A DNA stretch of 64,000 nucleotides from Tannerellaceae bacterium (GTDB taxonomy: Bacteria > Bacteroidota > Bacteroidia > Bacteroidales > Tannerellaceae), in assembly GCA_031255855.1 (NCBI GenBank), contig JAIRRS010000160.1, positions 46,906-110,905 of the forward strand. Direction: 5' to 3'. The notes below the pieces were generated by a model. It was not told the DNA's origin. It was given only the letters and a program-made list of their open reading frames with translations, and did not search any database. Both the position numbers and the translations under genes were made by a program. Positions 45,286 to 53,625 of this stretch are shown here, in pieces (within the stretch, counting starts at the first letter, position 1; each line of letters begins with the position of its first letter).

Positions 45286-48200
45286 TCAATTATATTTACC
45301 TAGCCGATTAACAAACATTTTAGTACATACTTGTTTTATCATTATTCCATCCCAAGATTTCTCCGATTTATTATTTGTACCTAATTCTGCAATTTGCACA
45401 ATCGGTGAAGCTATATTATTAGGGACAAAGAAGCATTCTTTTCCTGTACAACTTACCATCTTATATATCCTATCCACCCTAATATCTTCAATACGGCATT
45501 TTATTCCGCTAACCAATTCCTCCTCTGTTGGCACATACACCAAATCGTTCGGCGACAAATAGAACAGCAATTCATGTCCTTTTTCACTTCTTTCAGGGAC
45601 AGCACTTAATCCTTGTTTCAACCTTTCTATCACAACGTTTAAGGCAATAGTTTCAAACGAACGATCACCCTTGTCATCCGCATAAATGGCAAAGAATAGA
45701 TTTGTTCCTTTTGCTGCCTCAACATATTTGGCCTTTTTATTTCCTGTATATCCCACCTGGAATTTATTGCCGACTGTTTCAAACACACGTACTTTACGGA
45801 TTGGCTGATGAGGTTTACCATCATTAAACGCGGTAATGTTTTGGTTCATATCCTCAATACCTCCCGGAGAGAAAGCCAGTTCCGGATTATTATTTTTTGT
45901 TATTAAATAATTTATAAGAATCTTCCGTATCCCACTATCTGTTACAGATTCTTTGATAACTTTCTCCGTAAATGAGGTATCCAACAATTTACGCACAGCA
46001 GCATTTTTCGTTTCAAAATAATAAACATCTACTTTGGAAATATTCATATTCCCATAGAGATATTTCCTGTCTTTAAAATATTTATTTATTTTATCCAAAT
46101 CAAATTCTCCATATATCGCGCTTAGTCTTCGAATCTCGTTCCTGAATCCTTTATCAACAATGTTTTCCAAATCATTCAATGCCTCACTCAGCTTTACCCT
46201 CTTTATTTTCTGTAACGAAACTTTGGCAAAGACGGTGTCCTTATGTAGTGGCTTCCGTATTGCCCAACTATCGCCTTTCGTTTGCGGTTTCAATACCTTT
46301 TTTCCGTTTTCGTAAGCCTGATACTTATTGGTGGTTTTATTTATTACCCGCAGGTTTTGTTTGAAACTAACTACAATTTTCTCCAATTCATTCCAGGCAT
46401 CGGTCGTAAAACCATCCCACGGTTTTATAAATTCTTTTGGAATATCCCGTACTACCTGCTTATTTGTTTTCCTATCGAAATAAGAAGTTTGCCCCAATAT
46501 CCTCAATTTCCGTTGTAAATCGTATCTTTTTACGTCGGATTTAGCTGATTGATTATTCAGAAGATTCACATGGTCGCGAGTGGCGCAGGCAATAGCCAAA
46601 GCATCCATCGCATGATGGCGGTGGTCGATACGTTTCTTTTGAAACCCTTTTGATAACTCAAAAGGAACGGTTGGCAGAAATTTTTGATATTGCTCGTTCC
46701 ATACAGTAAATGAAGCGCTATTAGTCAATACGTTCATCCGTTCAAAACGTGAGATTATCAGGCTGTTCCAAATAGCATCCAAGCCCCAGTCACGTTTTAA
46801 TATAGTGGTTACGCTACCGCTGCAAGTCACAATATTTTTTGAAGTGGCCTCCTGCTCGCCTTCTTCACGAACAACATTCGACAATAATCCTTTTACCATC
46901 CTACTGATATATCGCGTATCGTTCATTTGACGGTCGATAAATGATTCGGGGATATCTTCCAACAGAAGTTTAGTACGTTTCGAACGGTTATTTGCATAAT
47001 ATTCTTTTACAAAATTCTGATAATCTTCTTCCGAAAAGATCTCAACTACCTGTCCTAATCCTAATTGTACTTTCTCTCCATGATGTTCTTTTATAAACTC
47101 TAATCCAAGTTGGTTGTCCTTCAATCGATTCACAGCGGCTTCGCATATCACTTTATTGCTAAAACTGTCGTCAAAATAGCGGCTCTGCGGGATAACATGC
47201 TCTATCTCATATTCAGTGGTAAATAATCTACCTAACGGAATGAACTGTCCGGTATAAGGTGAACGATACTTTTGCTCCAACCACAATTTATAGCGTTGGA
47301 GCTCCGAACTTGTCGGTTGCGCTGTTTTACTTATTTTCAGAATATCATCGGGAACTTCAATATTCGAAGTTATAACACCATTTTCATAAATTTTCAATAT
47401 TTCCTGTTGTATAGGAGAATAAGGACGAACATTATCTACATTCAGTTTTCCGTCCGAATTTTCCTTCAATTCCATCAACAGGGCCTTGATACGAAGATTG
47501 GTGTTTTCATTTTCTGTAATTTGCGAAGTAAGCTGCTCCCGTTCTTTCGCTGTTTTTTTCATTTCACGTCCAAGTTCGATATGGATTTCGGAAATGTCTC
47601 CGTATTTTTTCCAGATATCCCGTACTACTCGTAGCGTTTCGGTAATCACCTGCTCCACAATAGGATTCCGTAGAGAATGTTGCTTAAATTCTTTTAGATA
47701 AGCATCAATATCCTGTGGCGTTTTCCAACGGATAATATCATTTGCTTCGGAATGCCGATCATAAACAATATACTGTGCCAACCACAGTTGCAAACCCTGA
47801 AAATCGTTTTCACCAGTCAGGTTTATAGCTTTCTCGCGCACACGGTCTTTTATTTCCGCATCATATTCTCCTGTAAGTATCTTATCAATTCTGGCTTTTG
47901 TTTTTGCATCTATGGCATTCCATTCCCAATATTTGCCTAAACGCATTAATGGTAATAACTTTTTAATCGCCTTTTCGGAATATGTTCCGTATTCGCTTTT
48001 AAATGGCGGAAATTTTTTAAAGTTTTCCACAAAAGAAGCTTCGTCTATTTTGTATTTCTTTGCAAAAGAAGATAAAGCTTGCTCATACTCCTTTTTGTCT
48101 GTTACCGAATAGATCACATGCCATAAATTCTGTTCTATTTCGGTTGTTAAGAAATCAGCCGGAAGATTTTCTACTTTTGCCAACCGTGTTCTTATCTGTG

Positions 48201-49740
48201 TTCCGGTTTCGTTGCAGGGATAGATTTTTTCTTCTACAAAATTCCAGCGATAAGCTTTTTCCGACAATTTAAAATACTTCAGCAAGGCTTTCTGGTCAAT
48301 CTCTTTCCGATTATTCAGAAAATAGAAGAGATTTTCCTTATCATTAATATCTGCAATAAATTGTGAAGTAACATCCACATCATCATCTTTTCTGTATATC
48401 TTAAGATTAAACATCCATTGCCAAAGACGAAACTCCTGATACAGCGGATGGGATTTCGGTATAGCCTTCAGGTATTCCTTAATCTCGTTCCCGTTTTTAT
48501 CTTTATACTTCCTAAATTCCAACGTACAGTTTGAGATAGAGGATTTCTGGCTCTTAAGGGGACGCTGGTAGAAAATAATATCGTTTATAAACAAATGGTC
48601 AAAACCCTTTTTACTCAAGATAAGCTGATGAGCTTCATTGTTTCGATACAATTCTCTAATGCAATCATTGTACAAATCTTCGGAAAACAATCCGGGCTGC
48701 AACTCGATTTGCTTTTTGAGAATGGCTATTAGTTCTTCTTTGTAGAACTTACGTTCGATAGTTCGTACCAACTTGCCCCGGATTTTCTGACTTGGATTCG
48801 ACAACAGATTCTCATATATATATGCACCAACTGTTTTCCGAGAATGTTCAATCTCTGCTTCTGTTTTCTTTTTTAGTAATGTCCAATCACCTTCACTGGG
48901 TGCACGAAACGAACGTCTTTCCTTTCCTTCCCTATCAATTTTTATTGTACCATCATCATTCAGGTCAGTAGTAACAATGAAATTCCTAACCTTATTCTTC
49001 CAATCAAATAATGGCATTTTACTCGAACGACGATAAATCCATCCATTCTCTAAATGCAACGAATACCATGTATCACCTTTACTATTAGGTTTTTCGTCCG
49101 CCTCAACTTCAACGATTTTTAATGAGTGAAATTCGACTAATTTATTCGGATTTTCGTCTTCCTCTTCACCCCTCAATTGATAATATCCCCGCTTTTGATT
49201 GAAATTCAGAATAATCCAGGCGAGTTCCTCTTTTGCAATCTTTTGAGTTAATGCCTTTTTACGCAGATAATAAATTGTCCAATCGTATGGAATCTTGGTC
49301 TCCTTTCCATTCGGTTTTATATAAAACAAATCCGGATTTTGTTGTTTAAAATCAGCTACCATTTCTTCAAAAGATTTTTTGAAGATAAAATCATGGTCAT
49401 CGTAAGCTAACTTAGGTTCGGTTTCATTTATAAATTGCCCCAAACGCTTTTCGAAATCAATATATTTTTCATAATGTACAGGCAGAAAACCTAGAATATG
49501 CAGAATACGGTGTAATCGTTCGCGGCGTAGCAAACGTCTTTCCCTCAGTCGCCTTATTCCTCGAAATCTTGTTCTTTCCGCTGTTTGTGAAACCGAATTT
49601 CCTTTGTCGAAATTACCCAAAATATCCTGACCCATCGGAATAATCCGACTACCCATACCCAAAATTTTATTAGCATCCCTGTCTACCAATGCCCATCCGA
49701 TACTGTTTGTACCTAAATCCAGACCTAATATATTTTTCAT
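45286..49740 (-). CDS. cas9: Type II-C CRISPR effector nuclease Cas9
   Basis: An RNA-guided DNA endonuclease of 1484 residues, full length for Bacteroidetes II-C Cas9. RuvC-I begins GLDLGTNSIGWALVDRD with catalytic D8. The Arg-rich bridge helix RRLRERRLLRRERLHRIL follows at about 63-80. RuvC-II has EIHIELGREMK, and the HNH nuclease has EIEHVIPQSRYFDDSFSNKV with its catalytic His. RuvC-III has RIDHRHHAMDALAIACATRD. All active-site residues are in place, and the C-terminal PAM-interacting part runs to the stop. It should cut DNA given guides. No cas1, cas2, csn2 or repeat-spacer array occurs in the window. Upstream on the same strand lies a tracrRNA-like element. The gene abuts mnmE on the convergent side and has normal composition. 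Confidence 0.97.
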   Translation of the reverse strand: MKNILGLDLGTNSIGWALVDRDANKILGMGSRIIPMGQDILGNFDKGNSVSQTAERTRFRGIRRLRERRLLRRERLHRILHILGFLPVHYEKYIDFEKRLGQFINETEPKLAYDDHDFIFKKSFEEMVADFKQQNPDLFYIKPNGKETKIPYDWTIYYLRKKALTQKIAKEELAWIILNFNQKRGYYQLRGEEEDENPNKLVEFHSLKIVEVEADEKPNSKGDTWYSLHLENGWIYRRSSKMPLFDWKNKVRNFIVTTDLNDDGTIKIDREGKERRSFRAPSEGDWTLLKKKTEAEIEHSRKTVGAYIYENLLSNPSQKIRGKLVRTIERKFYKEELIAILKKQIELQPGLFSEDLYNDCIRELYRNNEAHQLILSKKGFDHLFINDIIFYQRPLKSQKSSISNCTLEFRKYKDKNGNEIKEYLKAIPKSHPLYQEFRLWQWMFNLKIYRKDDDVDVTSQFIADINDKENLFYFLNNRKEIDQKALLKYFKLSEKAYRWNFVEEKIYPCNETGTQIRTRLAKVENLPADFLTTEIEQNLWHVIYSVTDKKEYEQALSSFAKKYKIDEASFVENFKKFPPFKSEYGTYSEKAIKKLLPLMRLGKYWEWNAIDAKTKARIDKILTGEYDAEIKDRVREKAINLTGENDFQGLQLWLAQYIVYDRHSEANDIIRWKTPQDIDAYLKEFKQHSLRNPIVEQVITETLRVVRDIWKKYGDISEIHIELGREMKKTAKEREQLTSQITENENTNLRIKALLMELKENSDGKLNVDNVRPYSPIQQEILKIYENGVITSNIEVPDDILKISKTAQPTSSELQRYKLWLEQKYRSPYTGQFIPLGRLFTTEYEIEHVIPQSRYFDDSFSNKVICEAAVNRLKDNQLGLEFIKEHHGEKVQLGLGQVVEIFSEEDYQNFVKEYYANNRSKRTKLLLEDIPESFIDRQMNDTRYISRMVKGLLSNVVREEGEQEATSKNIVTCSGSVTTILKRDWGLDAIWNSLIISRFERMNVLTNSASFTVWNEQYQKFLPTVPFELSKGFQKKRIDHRHHAMDALAIACATRDHVNLLNNQSAKSDVKRYDLQRKLRILGQTSYFDRKTNKQVVRDIPKEFIKPWDGFTTDAWNELEKIVVSFKQNLRVINKTTNKYQAYENGKKVLKPQTKGDSWAIRKPLHKDTVFAKVSLQKIKRVKLSEALNDLENIVDKGFRNEIRRLSAIYGEFDLDKINKYFKDRKYLYGNMNISKVDVYYFETKNAAVRKLLDTSFTEKVIKESVTDSGIRKILINYLITKNNNPELAFSPGGIEDMNQNITAFNDGKPHQPIRKVRVFETVGNKFQVGYTGNKKAKYVEAAKGTNLFFAIYADDKGDRSFETIALNVVIERLKQGLSAVPERSEKGHELLFYLSPNDLVYVPTEEELVSGIKCRIEDIRVDRIYKMVSCTGKECFFVPNNIASPIVQIAELGTNNKSEKSWDGIMIKQVCTKMFVNRLGKYN

Positions 49741-49909
49741 AATCTAATAATTAATATTACTAAAATTGCAAGTGTGTGTTTCATAACGTTTTTTTTATGT
49801 GGCAACGGAAGGAGGCATGTCCGGCTGTTTCATGGTTTTTCGTATTCATTAACGGCTAAATATAGCTGTTTTTTTTAATTCTGCACCTAATTTCTCAAAG
49901 CAAACGCAT

Positions 49910-50037
49910 AAAAAAATAGAGCCGTTGATTTCTGTATCCCTGATTAAGTACAGCCTTTGCTCTGGAGAAGCTGTTTCCCTCTTATTGCAAATAACTAAAA
50001 ATAAATACGTTACAGCGATTGTATTGTTTGAAAAATT
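49910..50037 (-). ncRNA. Candidate tracrRNA for the adjacent cas9
   Basis: Read on the minus strand, an A/T-rich stretch (candidate anti-repeat, to about 49988) is followed by GCAATAAG and a GAG/CTC hairpin, then AGAGCAAAGGCTGT. This resembles II-C tracrRNAs such as those of Neisseria and Pasteurella, with CAATAAG, a hairpin, then GCAA-GCTCTGCC. An outer stem AGAGC (49959-49963) with GCTCT (49918-49922) encloses CTGTA/TACAG (49949-49953 with 49932-49936). Seven T follow at 49910-49916, giving a terminator. The RNA ends about 170 bases before cas9. The anti-repeat cannot be confirmed without the array. Confidence 0.6.
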
Positions 50038-50112
50038 CATCTGGATGTTTTCCCGGTTTCATTGGGATGATTACAAACAATCATCTGGATGATCTCCAAA
50101 ATCATCCAGATG
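50038..50112. repeat. Four-unit 22-bp-period CATnnnnATG repeat cluster, copy 2
   Basis: Units at 50038 (CATCTGGATG), 50060 (CATTGGGATG), 50082 (CATCTGGATG) and 50103 (CATCCAGATG), with steps of 22, 22 and 21 bases. The order matches the first copy at 15011-15086: units two and four are identical between copies and unit one differs by one base. It lies just outside the candidate tracrRNA and before the sigma-factor gene. Units 1 or 3 can pair with unit 4 as a 10-bp stem. Confidence 0.85.
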
Positions 50113-50172
50113 TTTTTTAATGGTTTGCCCTGACAATTTCTCCTAGGAAAAAACCCTCCCTGCTGCCCACGA

Positions 50173-50194
50173 GATGTCGGCCACAGCCGACATC
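50173..50194. other. GC-rich inverted repeat upstream of the sigma-factor gene
   Basis: GATGTCGGC (50173-50181) and GCCGACATC (50186-50194) form a perfect 9-bp stem around CACA. No T-run follows, so it is not a standard terminator. It lies in the 632-base gap between cas9 and the sigma-factor gene, which otherwise holds the tracrRNA candidate, the repeats and A/T-rich DNA with no clear TAnnTTTG box. Confidence 0.6.
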
Positions 50195-50372
50195 GTAACC
50201 AAAGACCAGATGCTGTAAAGCATGTAATTTTATTTGTGTATTAAAAGATAAATACATTCAATTTGTAATTTTTTTGCAATAAACTGATATAGAATTAAAT
50301 TTTCTATCTGAGGAATTGTGTGTTATAGGATGTATTAGTCAGTTTAAAGGAACTAATAAAATACAATAAATC

Positions 50373-51593
50373 ATGTACGTAAGGGAAATACTATTAAAAG
50401 AAGAAGAAAAACACAGACTTACATATATCGGATTAATTGACGACTGGGCAAGAGTAATAGAGGTAACGGAAACTTCTTTTATCCCGCCAAAAAAATCTTT
50501 TGCGGAGAATAAGGAACATTTGCTAACTGTTTTCTATTCTTCCGTTCTTGACTATGAAAAATTTATCAGGGAGCAGCGGGCTCGTAATATTAATCTGAAA
50601 AAACATTATTTTAAGAAAACGGAATCTTGCATCACAGCCTTACATAGAAACAACGGAAAGGCCGCATTGGATGAAGAACTTAAAATGTCTGAAGGTTTGT
50701 CTTTTGCCTGGCATTTTTCCGAGTCTCTTTATGAAGACGTATATCAGAAGTTTTGTAGCTGCATTTTGCCTTTAGCTACGCCACTGGATACGGATAAATT
50801 CTTTTTCGGCAACGCAAAAGAGATGTACCCCCTAACGATGAAGCAGGTGACAAAACAACTTGAGGATGATGACGCTTCCTTCTGGAGCATCTGTGCCCGT
50901 TATATACAGGGAGTGTCACAAATGGCGATGCGATGCGTGTTGAAAAAGAACGATTACCATTGTTTTTCGGATCTGATTAAAGATCAGACGTGGACGGACG
51001 TTTATCAGCTTATGAGAAATCGTATGGTCAACAGAGAGGGGAGGATTCCGGTCTTTGAACACGGAGGCAATTTCAGGAGCTACCTTATTAGGGCGTGCAG
51101 ATTAACGGCCAGCAATTTGCAGAGGCGATATATGCAGAAAGATGATTATATAGAAGACTTACCTATGGATTATTACGAAGAAGAAGACAATAATAAAATG
51201 ACCATACGGTTAGGCGAAGCTTGCGGAAACGATGAACAGGAAGATGAAATATCCTGGTTGGACATTGATATAGCTAATCCGTACGAGGTCGCTTCGGTTG
51301 TTGCCATAATCCTTATGAACTCAAAACATCCCTTGTACAAACCTTTAACCGAAGGAATGGAGGATAAAGTAAAAATTTTGATAGACAAGTCCGTGTACAA
51401 CATGAGCTATACTGACATCATTTCCGAAAAGTACGAACAAGAACACCTTCATGAAGAGGATTTCCGGAAGGCCATCATCAAAGCCAGGAAGGATTATGAG
51501 CGGGTGAGAAAGGCCTTGTGCGACAGAATGAGAAAATTTTGTCAAAAAAAAGACGCAACCGGTTGTCACAATTCCGGTATTACCCACATATAA
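50373..51593 (+). CDS. Divergent ECF-like sigma factor with long N-terminal extension
   Basis: A 406-residue protein, twice the usual ECF sigma size. Residues about 1-165 form a charged, helical extension without a known domain. Residues about 170-245 fit sigma region 2 in outline: DASFWSICARYIQGVSQMAM, CFSDLIKDQTWTDVYQLMRN and FRSYLIRACRLTASNLQRRY, the last like the conserved FRAWL-ARN block. Residues about 310-395 fit region 4: DKVKILIDKSVYNMSYTDII and RKAIIKARKDYERVRKALCD. The next gene encodes a membrane protein with a zinc-finger anti-sigma start, which supports the call. It probably controls the seven genes after it. Identification is by pattern and context, not by strong motif identity. 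Confidence 0.7.
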   Translation: MYVREILLKEEEKHRLTYIGLIDDWARVIEVTETSFIPPKKSFAENKEHLLTVFYSSVLDYEKFIREQRARNINLKKHYFKKTESCITALHRNNGKAALDEELKMSEGLSFAWHFSESLYEDVYQKFCSCILPLATPLDTDKFFFGNAKEMYPLTMKQVTKQLEDDDASFWSICARYIQGVSQMAMRCVLKKNDYHCFSDLIKDQTWTDVYQLMRNRMVNREGRIPVFEHGGNFRSYLIRACRLTASNLQRRYMQKDDYIEDLPMDYYEEEDNNKMTIRLGEACGNDEQEDEISWLDIDIANPYEVASVVAIILMNSKHPLYKPLTEGMEDKVKILIDKSVYNMSYTDIISEKYEQEHLHEEDFRKAIIKARKDYERVRKALCDRMRKFCQKKDATGCHNSGITHI

Positions 51594-51616
51594 TATATGA
51601 ACAAAGTTTGTATTCT

Positions 51617-52231
51617 ATGAATAAGCAGTTATCACAACCGTGTTCACCAAGTCGAGCTGAGCGGTATCTTCTTAACAAGATGTCGCCGGAAGAAGAAACA
51701 CTCTTCCAACAGCATCTGGAAAAGTGTAATCAGTGCAGAGCATACATCGATTCCATACGGAGACTCTCATGCCTTATTGCCGATGAGGAATTGGCATACA
51801 CCCAGGCGCCTCCCGTAAGAAAGCCGGAAAAGAGGAAGATGATGCTATGGTCGTTTGTCTCGATAGCCGCCTGCATCCTGTTGATTGGAGGCATTTTTAT
51901 CAATGTTTCGAACAACGGCGTGTCGGATCACAAGACGTCGGTAAACCGACGGGTAATGGCCAACAAAGAAGAGATAGAGCTCAGGATGATCTTTCCCGGC
52001 AAAGAAGTAGAAACCATCAGGAAGGGAGACGTTCTTGTCTTCAAGTGGAGCAGGGAGGCAAACTATAAGCTGGTAGTACGTAACGGACGGCAGATAGTAA
52101 TAGAAGCCAGGGGAGAGAGTAATCATTATACGCCAAACGCCGGTAGGATAAAAGGGTTTCATGTCTTGAACTGGACATTGATACTCGACGGCAAAGAATT
52201 CAAAGGCAAAATATATTTCAATAATAACTAA
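51617..52231 (+). CDS. Membrane anti-sigma factor (zf-HC2-like)
   Basis: A 204-residue single-pass protein. The ATG at 51617 (MNKQLSQPCSPSRAERYLLN) was chosen over an upstream start that lies inside the sigma gene. The cytoplasmic part has the zinc-finger pattern Cys-(x)n-His-x3-Cys-x2-Cys, ending QQHLEKCNQCRAYID. One membrane helix follows at about 78-97 (MMLWSFVSIAACILLIGGIF). The outside part, about 105 residues, includes LRMIFPGKEVETIRKGDVLV and is beta-rich. It would hold the sigma factor at the membrane until a periplasmic signal releases it. It starts 23 bases after the sigma gene. Confidence 0.8.
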   Translation: MNKQLSQPCSPSRAERYLLNKMSPEEETLFQQHLEKCNQCRAYIDSIRRLSCLIADEELAYTQAPPVRKPEKRKMMLWSFVSIAACILLIGGIFINVSNNGVSDHKTSVNRRVMANKEEIELRMIFPGKEVETIRKGDVLVFKWSREANYKLVVRNGRQIVIEARGESNHYTPNAGRIKGFHVLNWTLILDGKEFKGKIYFNNN

Positions 52232-52246
52232 TTAAATCACATTTTT

Positions 52247-52792
52247 ATGAAGAAGAAATACGTACACCCACTTGCTCTTTTCCTCTTATTGCTCACTTCA
52301 TACCTATGCCTCGAAGGATGCTCAACGAAAGGTAAATTTATCAAAGATCCTTTTGAAGATTATGTATCCGACGCCCTCTTCTTTCGTACAGTAGGAAAGG
52401 GGGAAGATGCCGATATGTCCAGAGCGAAATCCAAAGCCCTGCACAATGGAAAGGTAGAAATTGCACGAAGCGCTAATTCAGTATGTCAGATGGTTATACT
52501 CGATTATCTTGAGCAGATTGGAAAGAATACCGACCTAAGCCTCCGCGAACAGTATATTTCTGTGAGCACGGAGAGCGTGAGCCGGTCGCTGGTGAATGTT
52601 GAAACCGAAGAGGTGATTTACAGCAAGGATAAGAAAGGTTTGCATACATGCTATGCCAAAATTAAAGTAGAGAAAAGCAATGTATTCGACACCTTTGCCG
52701 GAAACATGAAGGAGAAAGACGATCTCAACGCTTCCATTCTCAAGCAAGCGATCGATAAGGTTGTAACAACGGTAAACAAAGGGAAGCCATGA
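52247..52792 (+). CDS. LPP20-like lipoprotein
   Basis: A 181-residue lipoprotein with lipobox LEGC (Cys about 25). The mature part has the alternating Ala/Lys helix with DADMSRAKSKALHNGKVEIA and the rest of the LPP20 pattern, then a strand-rich end YSKDKKGLHTCYAKIKVEKS. LPP20-type proteins are outer-membrane lipoproteins of unclear use. It lies 15 bases after the anti-sigma gene and overlaps the next gene as ATGA, so co-translation is likely. The family call rests on the spaced Ala helix. Confidence 0.7.
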   Translation: MKKKYVHPLALFLLLLTSYLCLEGCSTKGKFIKDPFEDYVSDALFFRTVGKGEDADMSRAKSKALHNGKVEIARSANSVCQMVILDYLEQIGKNTDLSLREQYISVSTESVSRSLVNVETEEVIYSKDKKGLHTCYAKIKVEKSNVFDTFAGNMKEKDDLNASILKQAIDKVVTTVNKGKP

Positions 52793-53571
52793 TGAAGGTA
52801 CTACATCTCCTCTGCGCCCTGTCGCTAACCATCAGTGTGGGAGCGCAACAGACTATCCGTATTAAAAATGCTGTCGGAACCTGCGTCATCGCGAATATCT
52901 CTCCTGAAAAAGCTAAAGAAACAGCCTTGTTCAATGCTAAGCTCGACGCCCTCCGGAAAGCTGGGATAGCCGAAAACATCATTGTTGATATCACACAGAT
53001 GGGAGAGGTATTCCTCGAAACCTCCAATCTTGAAATAGGTGGCGGTATCACAGACTTCGACTTTGTAGGCGATGATATCAAACTGTTGGAAGAGGGAGGA
53101 GCCAAGCTGTTGGTAGCCGAAGTCGTTATCAATGCTACCGTAATAAAATATGACAAGGAAAGCGATCCTTCCTTTCGTATTCAGGTGAAAGGCATCAAAA
53201 GCGCTTACCGGGAAAAAGAGACCCTTACTTTTTCCGTCACGCCTTATCAAAACGGCTACCTGCGCATCTTTCTCTTTGAAGAAGACGGCACAGGAGAACA
53301 ACTTTATCCCGACAAAGAAAAGGAACCGGATATGCTATTTTCCAAAGATGGGACGATAAAATTTCCTTTAAACAGCCAATACTATTATCGACTTGAGAAG
53401 TCAGACAAGACAAAAACCAGGGAGGTCAATCGTATCCTTTTCCTCTTTTTTAAAGATGAGATCCACTTTGCCGAGAACCGGATCACCCTGCAGGCCGTTT
53501 CTAATTGGAAAACTAAAATCTCTCCCAACAGGCGTACACAGGTATTTACCGAGTTTGCTATCGAAAAATAG
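52789..53571 (+). CDS. Exported protein with DUF4384-like domain
   Basis: A 260-residue protein with a signal peptide ending VGAQ. The first half has an LPP20-like helix (ISPEKAKETALFNAKLDALR, KAGIAENIIVDITQ). The second half fits DUF4384: GYLRIFLFEEDGTGEQLYPD, MLFSKDGTIKFPLNSQ. DUF4384 is often found with caspase-like or kinase-like envelope proteins, and a caspase-family gene follows two genes later. ATGATG at 52789 leaves the exact start open by one codon. No catalytic residues are seen. Confidence 0.7.
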   Translation: MMKVLHLLCALSLTISVGAQQTIRIKNAVGTCVIANISPEKAKETALFNAKLDALRKAGIAENIIVDITQMGEVFLETSNLEIGGGITDFDFVGDDIKLLEEGGAKLLVAEVVINATVIKYDKESDPSFRIQVKGIKSAYREKETLTFSVTPYQNGYLRIFLFEEDGTGEQLYPDKEKEPDMLFSKDGTIKFPLNSQYYYRLEKSDKTKTREVNRILFLFFKDEIHFAENRITLQAVSNWKTKISPNRRTQVFTEFAIEK

Positions 53572-53625
53572 AACCCGAAGGTTCAAGACAGAGATTCAAA
53601 CCAGATATTATTAAGAAAAACAATT

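Noticed and set aside
49849..50040. A 63-codon minus-strand frame upstream of cas9
   Set aside because: It coincides with the tracrRNA-like stems and T-run and has no protein-like pattern; a structured RNA explains the sequence better.
49741..50372. A CRISPR array or cas1/cas2 next to cas9
   Set aside because: No direct repeat of 30 or more bases and no reading frame for Cas1 or Cas2 is present in the gap or elsewhere in the window.
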